Assembly (NCBI GenBank): GCA_033439765.1
Contig: JAULSN010000002.1
Span: 5,890,001 to 5,954,000, forward strand
Origin: Lasiosphaeria ovina
Taxonomy: Eukaryota > Ascomycota > Sordariomycetes > Sordariales > Lasiosphaeriaceae
DNA length: 64,000 nucleotides
Direction of reading: 5' to 3'
Shown: positions 32,329-43,819 of the stretch, one piece after another
Position numbering within the stretch: position 1 is the first letter of the stretch
Layout of the letters: each line of letters begins with the position of its first letter
Notes under the pieces: generated by a model
What the model saw: only the letters and a program-made list of their open reading frames with translations
What the model was told of the DNA's origin: nothing
Databases searched by the model: none
Made by a program: the position numbers and the translations under genes

Positions 32329-35300
32329 GTCGGCTCGGCCAAATAGCTTCCGCCGACAGGTGTTTAGACATGGCCGTTTAGCGCCATGATTGCTGCTTTC
32401 TTGTGCACTTTGGTCGAGGGTGCTCTAGCCGCCCATTCGGAGTTTTACGTGCTTGGCTCTGCCGTTTTAGGGATACGGTCTTGGTTGGGCTGGGGGATAC
32501 AGATCTGATGCGATTGGGGTTTGTGTCGAATGGTTGCGGATACCCAGGGCTTGTGCGTTTTGATGTACACGGGAGATGTTGAAGACGTTTCTCTTCCCTT
32601 TATTTTCTCTGTTAAATTCCCCCTTCTTTTCCTTCTTTTCGTCTCTTCCCCTTCACATTTCTTCCATCCTTGTCTAGGTTTCAGCAAGCGGTGCTTTCTT
32701 CTCTTCATTCACGGGGCTTGACCTCGCAGAACACATTTTATTTTCTCTGCAGACCCCGAAAAGAGGGCGGGATACGGGAAGGGCGCCTGGCATGGGCCGT
32801 TTTTAAGGGAAAAAGGATGGGGGCAAGGAGAACAACCAATGATCAAATCGGTCGGGCGGGACAGGTACCGCTCTGGATTTTCGTTGTAAAGTAGCGAGCC
32901 ATCATGTGGGAAACATGGGGAAATGGCGCGGCTCGACCAAATACAGATACCTAAGTTAGCAACCGGTATTCTGCTTTCTATATACCTTTTATCTTACGAA
33001 GGTCGGCCGGGGGACTGGCGGCCTTCTATGTTAGTTAATATGGGTACGGATTACAATCAGCATCTCGACGTATCAGTCAGCACCGGCTTCGAAGTCAGCT
33101 TCGTTAGTCACGCCCAGGCCTCATGTCACCTAGCGGGGCATCATTTCTTGATGAAGGCATATTCCGAATCAGAAGTGAGCTGGCACCCGATCACGAGATT
33201 GCCTGAAGCCACCCCGGAATCCGGATTGGCATTCGGCTATCCGTACTTTTATGTCGCCGATACCTCCGTGTGCGAGCCAATTTCAGTTCTTGTTGGTTCA
33301 TATTCTAAAGCCGGCCCCTTTTTCTTTTCCTTTTTTCTTAATGGAGTCTCTATTTTGTCCACCACCACATGTACATACGTGAATTAATTCGGACGATAAA
33401 TCGCACATAAGTATAAGTGGTGCGGGGGGGAGGGAGGGGGGGGGAGTGCCAATCCGGGCAAGTCGCTTTGTTTGTTGACTGGCCCGAGGATGACCGACCG
33501 CCCACGCCAAGCTTCCCCGCAGTGAAAAGCTTCTCGCCCCTCTTCTCACGCCCCCCTGTTGACCAAAACCTAATGCGGAGAGCGGGCGGGCGGGCGAGCG
33601 GCGGGTTAGTACATAGCTGATGATGTGAGTGGCGCCGCCGGCACAGGAGAAAAAAAAAGCCATCAAAAGCTTAGCTTGACCGCTTTGGTTATTTAGTTGC
33701 TTTTTTTTCCTGTTTCGACTTCGATATCTTGCACACACTCTCTACAACCTCATTGGAAACCAGACCGGTTGTTCGGCTAGGGGAAAAGGTTCGGATATAA
33801 CACATATACTTTGTACACATGCTTTCCTTTTCCGTGTGTGTTGTGCCCTCCGTTGACCGGGTTTGTTTTCCAACCCGAAGAAAAAACAAAGAGACATGTG
33901 GATGAGAAGAGGTTGCTTGTCTCGGAAGTGTGAAGCTGACAAACATCTTCTCACATGGCGCCGGTCCCCCATTCTGATGCCTACCTTAAGTAGAGTGTGG
34001 GTTTCGTGAGACGGTTACGCAGCACTTTGCACTTTGCACTTTGCTGCAAGCGAAGAATTCCTTTTGTTCCGCTACGTGCTCGCCCATCTCGCACCACATT
34101 ATCTCCAAAACGTCGTCTGTGCTACCCGTATGCTACATGTATGGTCAGACTACCTAGGCTGGAAGCTTCGAAATCGCCTATCCACTGTCTGTCGTCACTC
34201 CCTGGATGGATCTATCTCTCTCTCTAGAGTGTTCCTCTAGTAAGCGCCTGCCGGCGCCATTGGAGGGCTTATACCAAAAGACTCGCAGAGTAGCAAGGGA
34301 TGGCATATGATACCCAAAGTGGGTTAAAGTACGGTAAGCAAGCAAGCAGCAAAGCCGGCAGCTTTTTTTCCAAGCTTCATCCGAACCCCATTCATTTTCC
34401 ACCCTCGGCACCTTGAATCGTCGGTCCCGATTACTACTATTGCTCGGCGCGCGTTAGAGTGAGTTCGCCGCAAGGAAAACAACTTTCTTAACTCCTAACT
34501 CCTTCGTGCCACTCTCCTCTTTCATCCCACGCCAGACCCCTCCCCCCCTCCTCTCCGTCGCACAAAAAGCTTTAGGGCACCGGCCACGCGCAGTAGTCTC
34601 GTCCGAGAATTTCAATGTACTGTAGGAGACAGAAAGAAACAGGCCTCTCTCTGCCACTGCTCGAGTCAGGCTGGCGTCGCACACACGGCAGAGAGAGATA
34701 GACTGACCCAAATCTGCGCTCTCGGGTCGCGGCAGCCGCGGCGGGGGCTGCCTGCCGACAGGTGGGCGAAGACAGATGGAACACAAGTCGGTCTTGCAAG
34801 ACAAGACAAGATAGGACAGAACATCAAACTTGAATTCCGAGGACGTGTGCGTGGGCGCACCGCGCGTGTATGTTAGGGTTTTCCTTCTTTTTCTTTTGCA
34901 ATCTGGATTTGCGAGGGAATTGTCAAGTTGACAAGTTGAACCTTTTTACAAGTTCCATCTCTCCCCCCATGTCCATGGATTTACGTATATGTAGTTGACT
35001 TACATGAGTGTTTTGTTTTTCGGATTTGTTTTTGCCGTGGTCCGCCCGCCGATCTCGACCGTTGCTCAGTCAGGAAGGTGGGAAGGGGATCACCTCCTCC
35101 TCGGTACCACTAGGTTCTGAACCTAGTGCCCCCAAAAAACCAACAGCACAACGAACAAACCGGGGAAGCGTGACGGGGAACCAACAAACTTGGTCACGCT
35201 CAGTTCAGACGGAAAAGCCGAAAGGGGCAGGAACGGAAAAGGCGGAGGCCCTACCTAGGTTAACCTTACCTACGTCGGACCCTCCTCACGTGGGCTTGCT

Positions 35301-35456
35301 TGAGCTTCCTCTTTTTTCCTCCTCCCTGCCGCGGTTTATAATACAGCTTCCCCAACCTTAAACCTTCTTTTGGTCTGCCGTTCGTGGAGCTTGCGCAGAC
35401 GCAGACTGCGTAGATTGAGTGTCTTTATTTCCTCCCTCGGCCTCAAGACAACAATC
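32329..35456. other. Intergenic region between the RhoGAP and MFS genes
   Basis: 3.1 kb without a gene I can support. A 154-codon plus-strand frame at 32923-33387 shows no known motif and has non-coding-like composition. Several pyrimidine-rich stretches and a perfect 9-bp inverted repeat (35108-35128) lie upstream of the transporter. Confidence 0.6.
35108..35128. repeat. Perfect 9-bp inverted repeat with 3-base loop
   Basis: CACTAGGTT and AACCTAGTG are separated by CTG. It lies 330 bp upstream of the MFS transporter start, so it could be a dimeric-factor site or an RNA hairpin in the leader. No factor can be named. Confidence 0.7.
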
Positions 35457-37572
35457 ATGTTTGGACGACCGAAGTCTCCTCGTACGTTGAATTCACACAC
35501 CAAATCCCACCTCTCTCACTCGCGGTACCTGTCCAGTTCAAGTCCGAGAAGACCGCCGGGCGTTGGCTGCGGAGAATGCCACTTTCTTGACACTTTTGCT
35601 CGCTCGGAATATATTGCCCCCGCCCCTCTGAGCTTTTGGGTTCTTGTTCTGGGAGAAAGCGATTCCGAGGTAGTTCTAATGCCCGAACAGCAGCTGTCAA
35701 GGAGGACTTCGCCGAGGGCGTTCCCGTTGGCCAGGCGTCCGAGGCGGGCCTCGCCAACTTCGACGACGACCTGCGCGTGCCGTGTCCGCCGCACACGACG
35801 GCGCGGAGACTACAGGCGCGCATCGACTGCCGCATCGTGCCCTTCCTGATTGTGTTGTACCTCTTGGCCTTCCTGGACCGTGTCAACATCGCCAACGCCC
35901 GCTCCTTTGGGCTCGAGGCCGACCTCGGCATCCTGGGCGACGGCGTCAAGTACAACACGGCCCTGACCATCTTCTTCGTGCCCTACATCGTGCTCGAGAT
36001 CCCGTCCAACATGCTGCTGAAGCGCTTCTCGCCGCGCATCTGGCTCTCCGTCTGCTGCCTCGGCTTCGGCCTGGTGTCGGTCTGCCAGGGCCTGGTCCAG
36101 AACTACGCCGGCCTGCTCGTCACGCGCTTCTTCCTCGGCGTCTTCGAGTGCGGCATGTTCCCCGGCTGCTTCTACATGCTCAGCATGTGGTACAAGCGCT
36201 CCGAGGCCCAGAAGCGCTACTCGCTCTTCTTTGGCTCCACCTCGCTGGCCGGCGCATTTGGAGGGCTCCTGGCTTCGGCAATTGGCAAAATGGACTACAT
36301 GCGCGGCTACCGCGGCTGGCGCTGGCTCTTCATCCTCGAGGGCTCCTTGACCTTTGTGGTTGGCTTGGTCTTTCTCTTCACGTTTCCCTCTTTCCCGGAG
36401 CAGGTGGTACGTAAAAGAAAATGCTTCCAGGCGTCGCCGCCACTGCCGCTCCGATTTCCTCTCCTGTTGTTGAGCTGCAGGCCGGCTCGTTCTGGCCCGT
36501 GATATGCTGGCCATTCCCCTCGCTGGACTGTGGAAGAGGGGGGATATGGCTGTCATGTGGACTTTGCTGACTGACATAAACGCAAAGACGTGGCTCTCGG
36601 ACCAAGAGCGCGAGTATGTCATGGCCAGACTTCAGGCCGACCAAGGTCGCAACGCGGCCGAGCGCAAAATCAGGTTTACCGACGTTGTTGCCGTTCTGAG
36701 AGACTTCAAGGTCTTGCTCGGCGGGTTCATGTACTTGGGTCTCATCGTACCGGCATACAGCTTTGCGTTCTTCGCTCCCACCATCATCCAAGGCTACCAC
36801 TACAGCCCGATAGAGACGCAGCTGCGGTCGGTTCCGCCGTGGGCAGTGGCATTTGGCTTCGCTATGATCGTCGCGGTGCTGTCCGACTTTGCCAGGCACC
36901 GTTTCCTGTTCGCCATGGGGCCCATCTGCCTCGCCATTTCCGGCTTCGCCGTGTTGCTGAATGTCCACGACAACCTCCAAGTTCAGTATGCCGCGCTCTT
37001 CCTGATCTGCATGGGCTGCTACTCGGCCATGCCGGTTATTGTGTGTTGGTTCAACATGAACCTTGGCGGGCATCACCGCCGGGCCATTGGCACCGCGTGG
37101 CAAGTTGGTAAGTGGCCCGGACTTAGGTCTGCCCTTGACGGGGACGGTAGCAGAATCGACAGAGAAATAAGCGGGGGAAGAGACAGAGTAGGGGGCTGTA
37201 CTAACACGATTGCCTTGTCGCAGGATTTGGAAATATCGGCGGCATCGTTGCTACTTACTCATTCCTGACTACGGACGCGCCGCTGTTCAAGAAGGGCTAC
37301 GCGATCTGCATCTCCTTCATCTGCCTGAGCGCCGCTTCCTGTATCCTGTATGCATGGGCGATTACCCGTGAGAATCGGAAACGCAGCAAGGCGGCTCACG
37401 ACGTGGGCCTCACCGAGTACGAGAAGACGGAGCTCGGGGTAAGTTTTTTATTTCTTCTAGGATTGGTGCCATTGACATGTTCTTTGACCTGTCAAACAAA
37501 TACTCTTCTGGTATTAACCTCCGCGTCTCTCTCTTACAGGACCTGAATCCAGAGTTTCGATATATGCTTTGA
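35457..37572 (+). CDS. MFS transporter, Dal5 (anion:cation symporter) family
   Basis: Five exons (35457-35481, 35691-36406, 36588-37107, 37224-37438, 37540-37572) give 502 residues, in frame throughout. TM1 carries the family motif FLDRVNIANARSFGLEADL; ALTIFFVPYIVLEIPSNMLLKRFSP and TRFFLGVFECGMFPGCFYMLSMWYKRSEAQKRYS are the usual Dal5-family blocks. About 12 membrane segments are seen, split by a central loop (LSDQEREYVMARLQAD). The C-terminus (LNPEFRYML) is the standard family ending. Dal5-type carriers import allantoate, nicotinate, vitamins or related anions; the substrate here cannot be told. Exon 1 encodes only MFGRPKSP, and the acceptor at 35690 could shift by three bases. The plasma membrane is the expected location. 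Confidence 0.92.
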
Positions 37573-38669
37573 TATCCGGAAGTACGTACGGGGCGCGGGG
37601 AATGTGTGAATAAGTTGGTGGAGTTACGAATACCTTTTTTGTGGATCCATTTCCGGCAATGCTCGGTATATATACGTACACCGTGTGTCATAACGAAAAA
37701 ATAAAAAAGAAACCAAAATAAGAACTTATGGGGCAAGTAATGGCATTTTCCGGCTTCGTCTTCTTTGATGACTTGTTCCGTTCCTGTTTGCTTTTTTTCT
37801 CGCGGTGACGGAGAGAGAGTCTTGTTGGGCCTGCTTTGTTGCTGTTGCTGTTGTAGTGTTGCGGTGTTGCGGTGTTGCGGTGTTGCGGTGTTGCGTTGTT
37901 GCGGTGTTGCGGTGTTGCATGGCTGCTGCCGGCGTTCGTTGTCTTGTGGGGTCGCCGCGTTCTGGAAAAAGGAAGACGAGATCAAGCTCGAACCAGACCG
38001 GCAGCTGCTGTGCTTTCGCCGTGTAGGTGTTTGTCTGTGGATTAGGCTGGTTTCGGCATTCTACAAGCATTAGATTTAGTGGGTTTTTTTCAGGAGGGGT
38101 TTCTTTTTGTGGATTTGAAGGGAGACTTGTCCATCTAGCCCTTTTTATCCCAGGAACCCCTTTTTTTCTTTCTTTACAAGATGGGGGTCAACAATAGGGG
38201 CATTGGTTGAACCGAACAAACGAACGACTGGAAGGTTTCCTTGAAACCCAGAGTAGGTATACCCCCTTACAGTAGTAGTTGACCCAACAAAAGAGACGGG
38301 TGGTGTTTGGGTTGGCTACCTTGCCATAACTATGCTCAACGCGGGGTTATTCTTACACGGGCTCTGCTTATGTATTTCCAACCAACGGAGTATTTATGTA
38401 CATGTGAAAAATACGGGCAGAGCATCGCTAGATACGGCCGCTGTCGGGCTGGTTCTTGACGATGTGTATTTGCTTGTTGTTTGTTTTTCTGGTATTTTTT
38501 TAGATCTTACTTCCACCACGGTATTAAGTTTATCACAGGGAGATATGAAGGATGTATATACGGCAGCTGCTTGACCCGCAAACGCTTTGTTACAAGAATG
38601 AACGATACTCGGCCTCGCTCGCAACACTTGATTATCATACAACTAGACAAATATACAAAAACACTCTTT
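37573..38669. other. Convergent region between the MFS and GPI10 genes
   Basis: 1.1 kb of 3' flank for both genes. It carries an 8-bp minisatellite (37856-37919), T-rich runs and an ACGGAGTA word at 38385. Open frames across the minisatellite (such as 37410-37985 minus, Asn/Thr/Gln-rich) are repeat artefacts. Confidence 0.6.
37856..37919. repeat. 8-bp minisatellite, eight units of GTGTTGCG
   Basis: Eight head-to-tail units, six perfect and two with single substitutions. It lies 284 bp past the transporter stop. It reads through in all three frames because the unit length is not a multiple of three. Confidence 0.9.
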
Positions 38670-40962
38670 TCACAGCTCGTCCTTCGACTCGTCCTCCGGC
38701 TCTTTCCTGGAGCCATGCCATGGCATCATCTCGACTCCTCTAGCCGAGCCCGGGTGGACGCCGGTGCTCCAGACGGAGAGCCGGCCGCGGCGGCGCCAGT
38801 CCTCGTTAAAGAGGCCGTTGTCGAACCACGTGATGTGCTGCAGGCCCCCTCCCATAGCGTGTAGCATGCCGTCGTCGAAGAAGTCGCGCAGCGTGCTCTC
38901 GATGCCCTCGAAGCCAACAATGTAGCGGGGGATTTCACCGCGGCGGGGTTGGAGACTCTTTTGTTTCCCCCTGTCGTCCTCGCTCACCGAGGGGAACATC
39001 TCGTTGGCCAGGAACCGAGAGCCGTAGTCGCTGAAATATCCGTGATCGTCCCTGGCGTAGAAGCGGTCTGCCTCGTCCAGGTAGTTGTCGCGCTCTGCGC
39101 TGTCCGGCGCCGTGTGCAGCGGCGGCTCACACGTCAGGGCGCGCGCGCGCAGGGCCGGGTAGACGAGGTGCGAGCGCCAGGGCGTGGAGTGGCAGGGCGT
39201 GAGAAACAGGACAAACAGCTCGAGGGGCCCGCCGTGGTCGCCGCCAATGCCTGTCCCGGGGTTTGTTGCCGTGGATGCAAGTGACGACAGGTTGGCAGCT
39301 TCATGGCCCAGGGCAAGATAGTCTGGGTGTATGCGCTCAAACTCGGCGCGGAGGAAGTTCATGACCGAGATGGGGGCCACTTGGTGGAAGACGGACAGAT
39401 AACCTGCGAGCAGCAGGTTGATGGAAAGTATGTTTGCAAGCTGAAAGGTGCGGCGGAGCTTCACAGGCCGTGAGGATGTGGTTGGCGGCGGCGGCTGTGT
39501 CGCGCCGCTGTCAGCGTCGACAGGGGCGGTGGGTCTGGTCGTGAAGAAGGACGTGATGTATGGGGCCGCAACAATGTGCAGGATGGGTAGCAGCGGGTAG
39601 ATGAAGCGGACTTCCTTGTGCGAGATGACAGACAGCACGGCCACCATGGCCAAGGCGGAAAGGGAAAGCGTGCGGAGGATGTTGGACTGGAGCACGGTGA
39701 GGTTCTTGGAGGACAGGGCGGCCTTGTACAGGCCGACAAGAGCAAATGGGAGGAAGGTGGTTGTGAGGAGCGGAATACCCTGGACGATGTAGTAGTGCCA
39801 TGGCATTTGGCCGTAGAAGACGGCAAGGGACTGCGAGACATTGAAGTAGAGCCACTTGTAGGGGGGGAAGGCCCAGAAACCGAAGTACAGACGATCAGAT
39901 AGCACGGACAGGGCCAGGACGGCGGTGCCGCAGACTAGGATTTCTCGGAAAAGAACGACCAAGGATGTCCTTTGGAGTGGAGATTGACCAGACAGCGTCA
40001 CTCGAGTGAGGGTGAAGCCGATGATACTAAGCCAGATGAAGATGTTTGTTGGCCGAAGTATCACAGCCACGGCGGCAAGAAGCAGCGACACGCGGAGACT
40101 AGAGACAGGTCAGGTAAGCTTGAGGGTCTCTAGTGGTGAGGGCAGCTTACCTGTTGATTCGGCTCCTCAGTTCCAGCGGGACGTCCATGGTGGCCTTGGC
40201 GTCCCCGAGAAGCTCCCATGGCCAGTGGGTGAGGGCGGCTATGGTCAGGGTGGTCTCGAGCGAGTTGGAGAAGGTCCTTGTGGAGCAATACCACTGCCAA
40301 GGATTGAAGACGGTCATCCAGAGCTAGACACGGACAGACAGATGCTCAGCTGGGTGGTCATACTGGTGCAAGCACAAGCGAAAGAAGGGGGAGAACCAAC
40401 GGCAGCCCACGGGGCATTGCTCTCGCGGCCAAAGATGGTGGTGGCCAGCTTCCAGGCATAGTAGTCACCTAAGGCGGCGATGACAGACTGGACAACGCCG
40501 GGCAGGGCGACCAGCATCATGGCGCGGAAAGGGGGGAATAGGCTAGTGTATGCTATGAGGGCGTCGGCGGCCCTGTAGACGGCGGCAAACAGGACGGGGT
40601 GCAGCGATGACCTGAGTTGGTGTTGCCATTCCTGGTGTATGTTAGCCAAATAATTAATTCTGAGAGAGAGAGTCAATTACCCAGGTCATCCAGGCACCGC
40701 TCTCGCCGCCAAAGGCCAGGCGCCATGCCGGCTCCAGCACCTGGAAGTACTCGTCGGGCTGGAAAAAGGTGCGCACGCAGAGCGCGTTGATGAAGCGGAA
40801 GGCGAGTAGCAGGTGCAGCACGTCTCGGGACAGGGCCGAGATGACTTCGGGATGCCGGACCGGTGGTGGTGGCGGTGGTGGTGGCGGTGGTGGTGCATCA
40901 CGAACCCCTTTTTGAGCCGATGGGGCTGTTTGGTTTTCCGGCTTGTCCATGGCCGCCAGCAT
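38670..40962 (-). CDS. GPI10: GPI mannosyltransferase 3 (Gpi10/PIG-B, GT22 family)
   Basis: Four exons (40962-40681, 40631-40401, 40323-40151, 40098-38670) give 704 residues. The GT22 signature is the luminal acidic motif in [16 protein letters not shown] after TM1. Downstream blocks [42 protein letters not shown] and [14 protein letters not shown] are typical of dolichol-phosphate-mannose-dependent mannosyltransferases and fit Gpi10, which adds the third mannose of the GPI core in the [15 protein letters not shown], seen near residue 540, is typical of PIG-B. Eight or more membrane spans are visible. A poly-Pro tract near residue 20 is encoded by a GGT/GGC repeat. The protein ends in KDEL. 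A second start four residues in (MDKPEN) is possible. Confidence 0.93.
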
Positions 40963-42370
40963 TGCTTGGCTCGCCTAATGTATGAAGGGAAGGTACCTAG
41001 GTAGGTAGGATAAGCTATCCCGTCGTAGATCCTGTCTGGCACAGCAAGTACAGTTGCACAGCTGCACAATTGGGCTCATCTGCCAACCTGTTTGCGCCAC
41101 TGCACTTTACTTCACTTTGTTGTTTCAACCCAAGCTTGCATCGACGTTCGGTTGTGTGTCGTCGACGTCGTGGCCACGGTTGTAATTCGTATTTCCATTC
41201 AATGGACCCCAACTTGAAGCGGCCCCCGCCCCCCATTGGCCGGCTCCCAGCCCTACGCTGCAGGGTAATCGTTGGGCTTGTGATTGGCTGGCACCAAACG
41301 ACATTGTGCATGCAAGACCCTGCCACGGCCACTGCTGCAACTGCCACTTCAGATTGACTGCAAGTGCAACGGGGTCCCGTCCGCCGCAATCGGCCTCACC
41401 CACTACTATGTACCCACTGGCTGTCCTTTGATTCTTGCGTCTAACGGCAGTGCAACATCAGCATATCTCGTGTTCTGTTTCTCAAACAGAGATCGAGATG
41501 TGATTGGAAAGGGCGCGCTGCAACGACATCCCGTGGCCCCTTCCAGGGTTCCGAGCCCGAGAGCGTGGTGCCGCAATTCGTTATTCGTTTCGTAATAGCG
41601 GCGCTTTCCTTCGGCTCCAACAAACCCAAAGATTCTTGGCCACGTGATAGATTTCCCAAGTTTCCTTCCCGTCACGTCAGGCAATTCCGCCCTCCCGTCC
41701 GCCGGATCCTCAATGGCATCCCTGGATCGGACCGCTGCTGCTGGGCGGCTTACTGCACCACAATTCCTTGGGTTGGGCGGCTCCCCGGGTGGTGACGTTG
41801 GGGGGAAGGGCAGGTGGCGGGCCATGGCTTTTGGCCGAAGGCACTTGACTCGTCCCACTCTTGACCGTTAAGGTATAATAATCCACAAGCGGCGCTCGCT
41901 TCTTACTTCCCCTCTTTCATCACATTGTAATTGTCACCATCTTTTGTCTTTTACTATCCCCCCCTAAGGCCTGGTTATCTTTGACATCTTGCTTTTCCGC
42001 CTCGTTCCCCCCTGCTTAGCCGCTTCGTCCATCTTGTGGTCTTGAATAAGAGAAGCAATTGCCCGACCTGCCTATCTACCTCACTTGGCCCTCGACTTCG
42101 TCGTCTCGTGCCTGCTTCGCCTCTAGCCCAACAACCTAGAAGCTCCCATCGCCACCTACCTTATCTTACCTTACCTTAGAGTATTTACGAGTAATTCACC
42201 GACTTACGTGACTTACTTCTTAAAGTGTGGGGCCAGTCGCTCATACCATAGCACGTTGCTCAAACCTTGGTTGGATCGCTCGTGTCAGCCTGATTTGCTG
42301 GATTTTTGCCGCCACATTGGAGCTACGGTCGGTTCTTTGAACAAGCACGCCGACATTGTCGTCCGCAACT
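40963..42370. promoter_or_regulatory. Divergent promoter of GPI10 and ornithine aminotransferase, with ATG-free leader
   Basis: 1.4 kb between the two start codons. From about 41828 to 42370 the plus strand contains no ATG at all and is C/T-rich, consistent with a long, uORF-free 5' leader of the aminotransferase mRNA. A TACCTAGGTAGGTAGG cluster lies at 40993-41010, just upstream of GPI10. A TATA-like element at 41871 (GGTATAATAATCC) is a candidate core promoter. Confidence 0.5.
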
Positions 42371-43819
42371 ATGGCACCCCACGCAGACAACGGCGTCTCC
42401 AACGGCACCCCGGCCGGGCCGGCGCGCTACCATGCCGCCTCGACCAAGGCCGCCATCGGCGCCGAGAACGAGTACGCCGCCCACAACTACCACCCGCTGC
42501 CCGTCGTCTTCGCGAGAGCCCAGGGCGTCAGCGTGTGGGATCCCGAGGGCAAGCACTATCTCGATTTTCTCTCTGCATACAGTGCTGTCAATCAGGGCCA
42601 CTGCCACCCAGAGCTGATCAGGGCCCTTACCGAGCAGGCTTCCCGTCTGACCCTCAGCTCGCGCGCCTTCCACAACGACGTCTTCCCCGTCTGGGCTGAG
42701 AAGATCCGCCACACCTTCGGCTACGACATGGTGCTGCCCATGAACACGGGCGCCGAGGCTGTCGAGACCGCTATCAAGATCGCACGGAAGTGGGCCTACA
42801 AGGTCAAGAAGGTGCCCCAGGGCAAGGCCCTCGTCTTCAGCGCCGCAGACAACTTCCATGGCCGGACGGTGAGTCCCTCCGCGTCCGTCCCTCAACTCGC
42901 TGACAAACCCCCCGCCAGATGACGGCCATCTCGCTGTCTATCGACCCCGAGTCGCGCGACAACTACGGCCCCTTTGTCCCCAACCTGGGCGCATTCGTCC
43001 CGTCCACGGGCAAGCCCATCCGGTACAACAACGTGGCCGACCTCGAGGCCGCCCTCGACGCGCACGGCCACGAGACGGCTGCCTTCATCGTCGAGCCCAT
43101 ACAGGGCGAGGCCGGCGTCGTGGTGCCCGACGACGACTACCTCCAGAAGGTGGCCGAGCTGTGCAAGAAGCACAACGTGCTCCTGATCTGCGACGAGATC
43201 CAGACGGGCATTGCCCGCACCGGCCGCATGCTCTGTTGCGAGTGGGCCGGCATCAAGCCCGACATGGTCACGCTCGGCAAGGCCATCTCGGGCGGCATGT
43301 ACCCCGTGAGCTGCGTGCTGGCTAGCAAGGACATCATGCTGGTCGTCGAGCCCGGCACCCACGGCTCCACGTACGGCGGCAACCCGCTGGGCTGCGCCGT
43401 GTCGATTCGCGCGCTCGAGCTCGTCGAGGAGGAGAAGCTCATCGAGAAGGCCGAGCGCCTGGGCCGCATCTTCCGCGAGGGCATCGAGGCCTTCAAGTCT
43501 CCGGTCGTGCAACTCGTCCGAGGCAAGGGCCTCTTGAACGCTGTCGTCATCGATGAGTCAACCACGGCAGGCAGAACCGCCTGGGATCTCTGCATATTGC
43601 TCAAGGAGAAGGGCCTACTGGTATGAAGCTAACGTGGCACCTCCTGTGAGGACCGACGACAAGGATGCTAACGCTTGCTAGGCAAAACCGACGCACGGGA
43701 ACATCATCCGGTTCGCACCCCCGCTAATTATCACCGAGGAGCAGCTCCGGACATCTCTCGACCTCATTGGCGAAGCCTTGAAGGAGCTGCCCACGGCGAA
43801 GAAGGCGGAAGCGCACTAG
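42371..43819 (+). CDS. Ornithine aminotransferase (PLP-dependent, class III)
   Basis: Three exons (42371-42868, 42919-43620, 43682-43819) give 445 residues. Fold-type I class-III aminotransferase: [72 protein letters not shown], and the PLP lysine in [14 protein letters not shown] (about Lys287). [12 protein letters not shown] is the phosphate-binding loop of the partner subunit. These match ornithine aminotransferase (yeast CAR2), which converts ornithine and 2-oxoglutarate to glutamate-semialdehyde and glutamate in arginine catabolism. No mitochondrial leader is evident, so it is probably cytosolic as in yeast. The first ATG of the mRNA region is used. Confidence 0.95.

Noticed and set aside
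32923..33387. 154-codon plus-strand open frame
   Set aside because: No recognisable family, runs through low-complexity T/G-rich sequence at its end; treated as chance.
37410..37985. 191-codon Asn/Thr/Gln-rich minus frame
   Set aside because: Created by the 8-bp minisatellite; overlaps the last exons of the transporter on the other strand.
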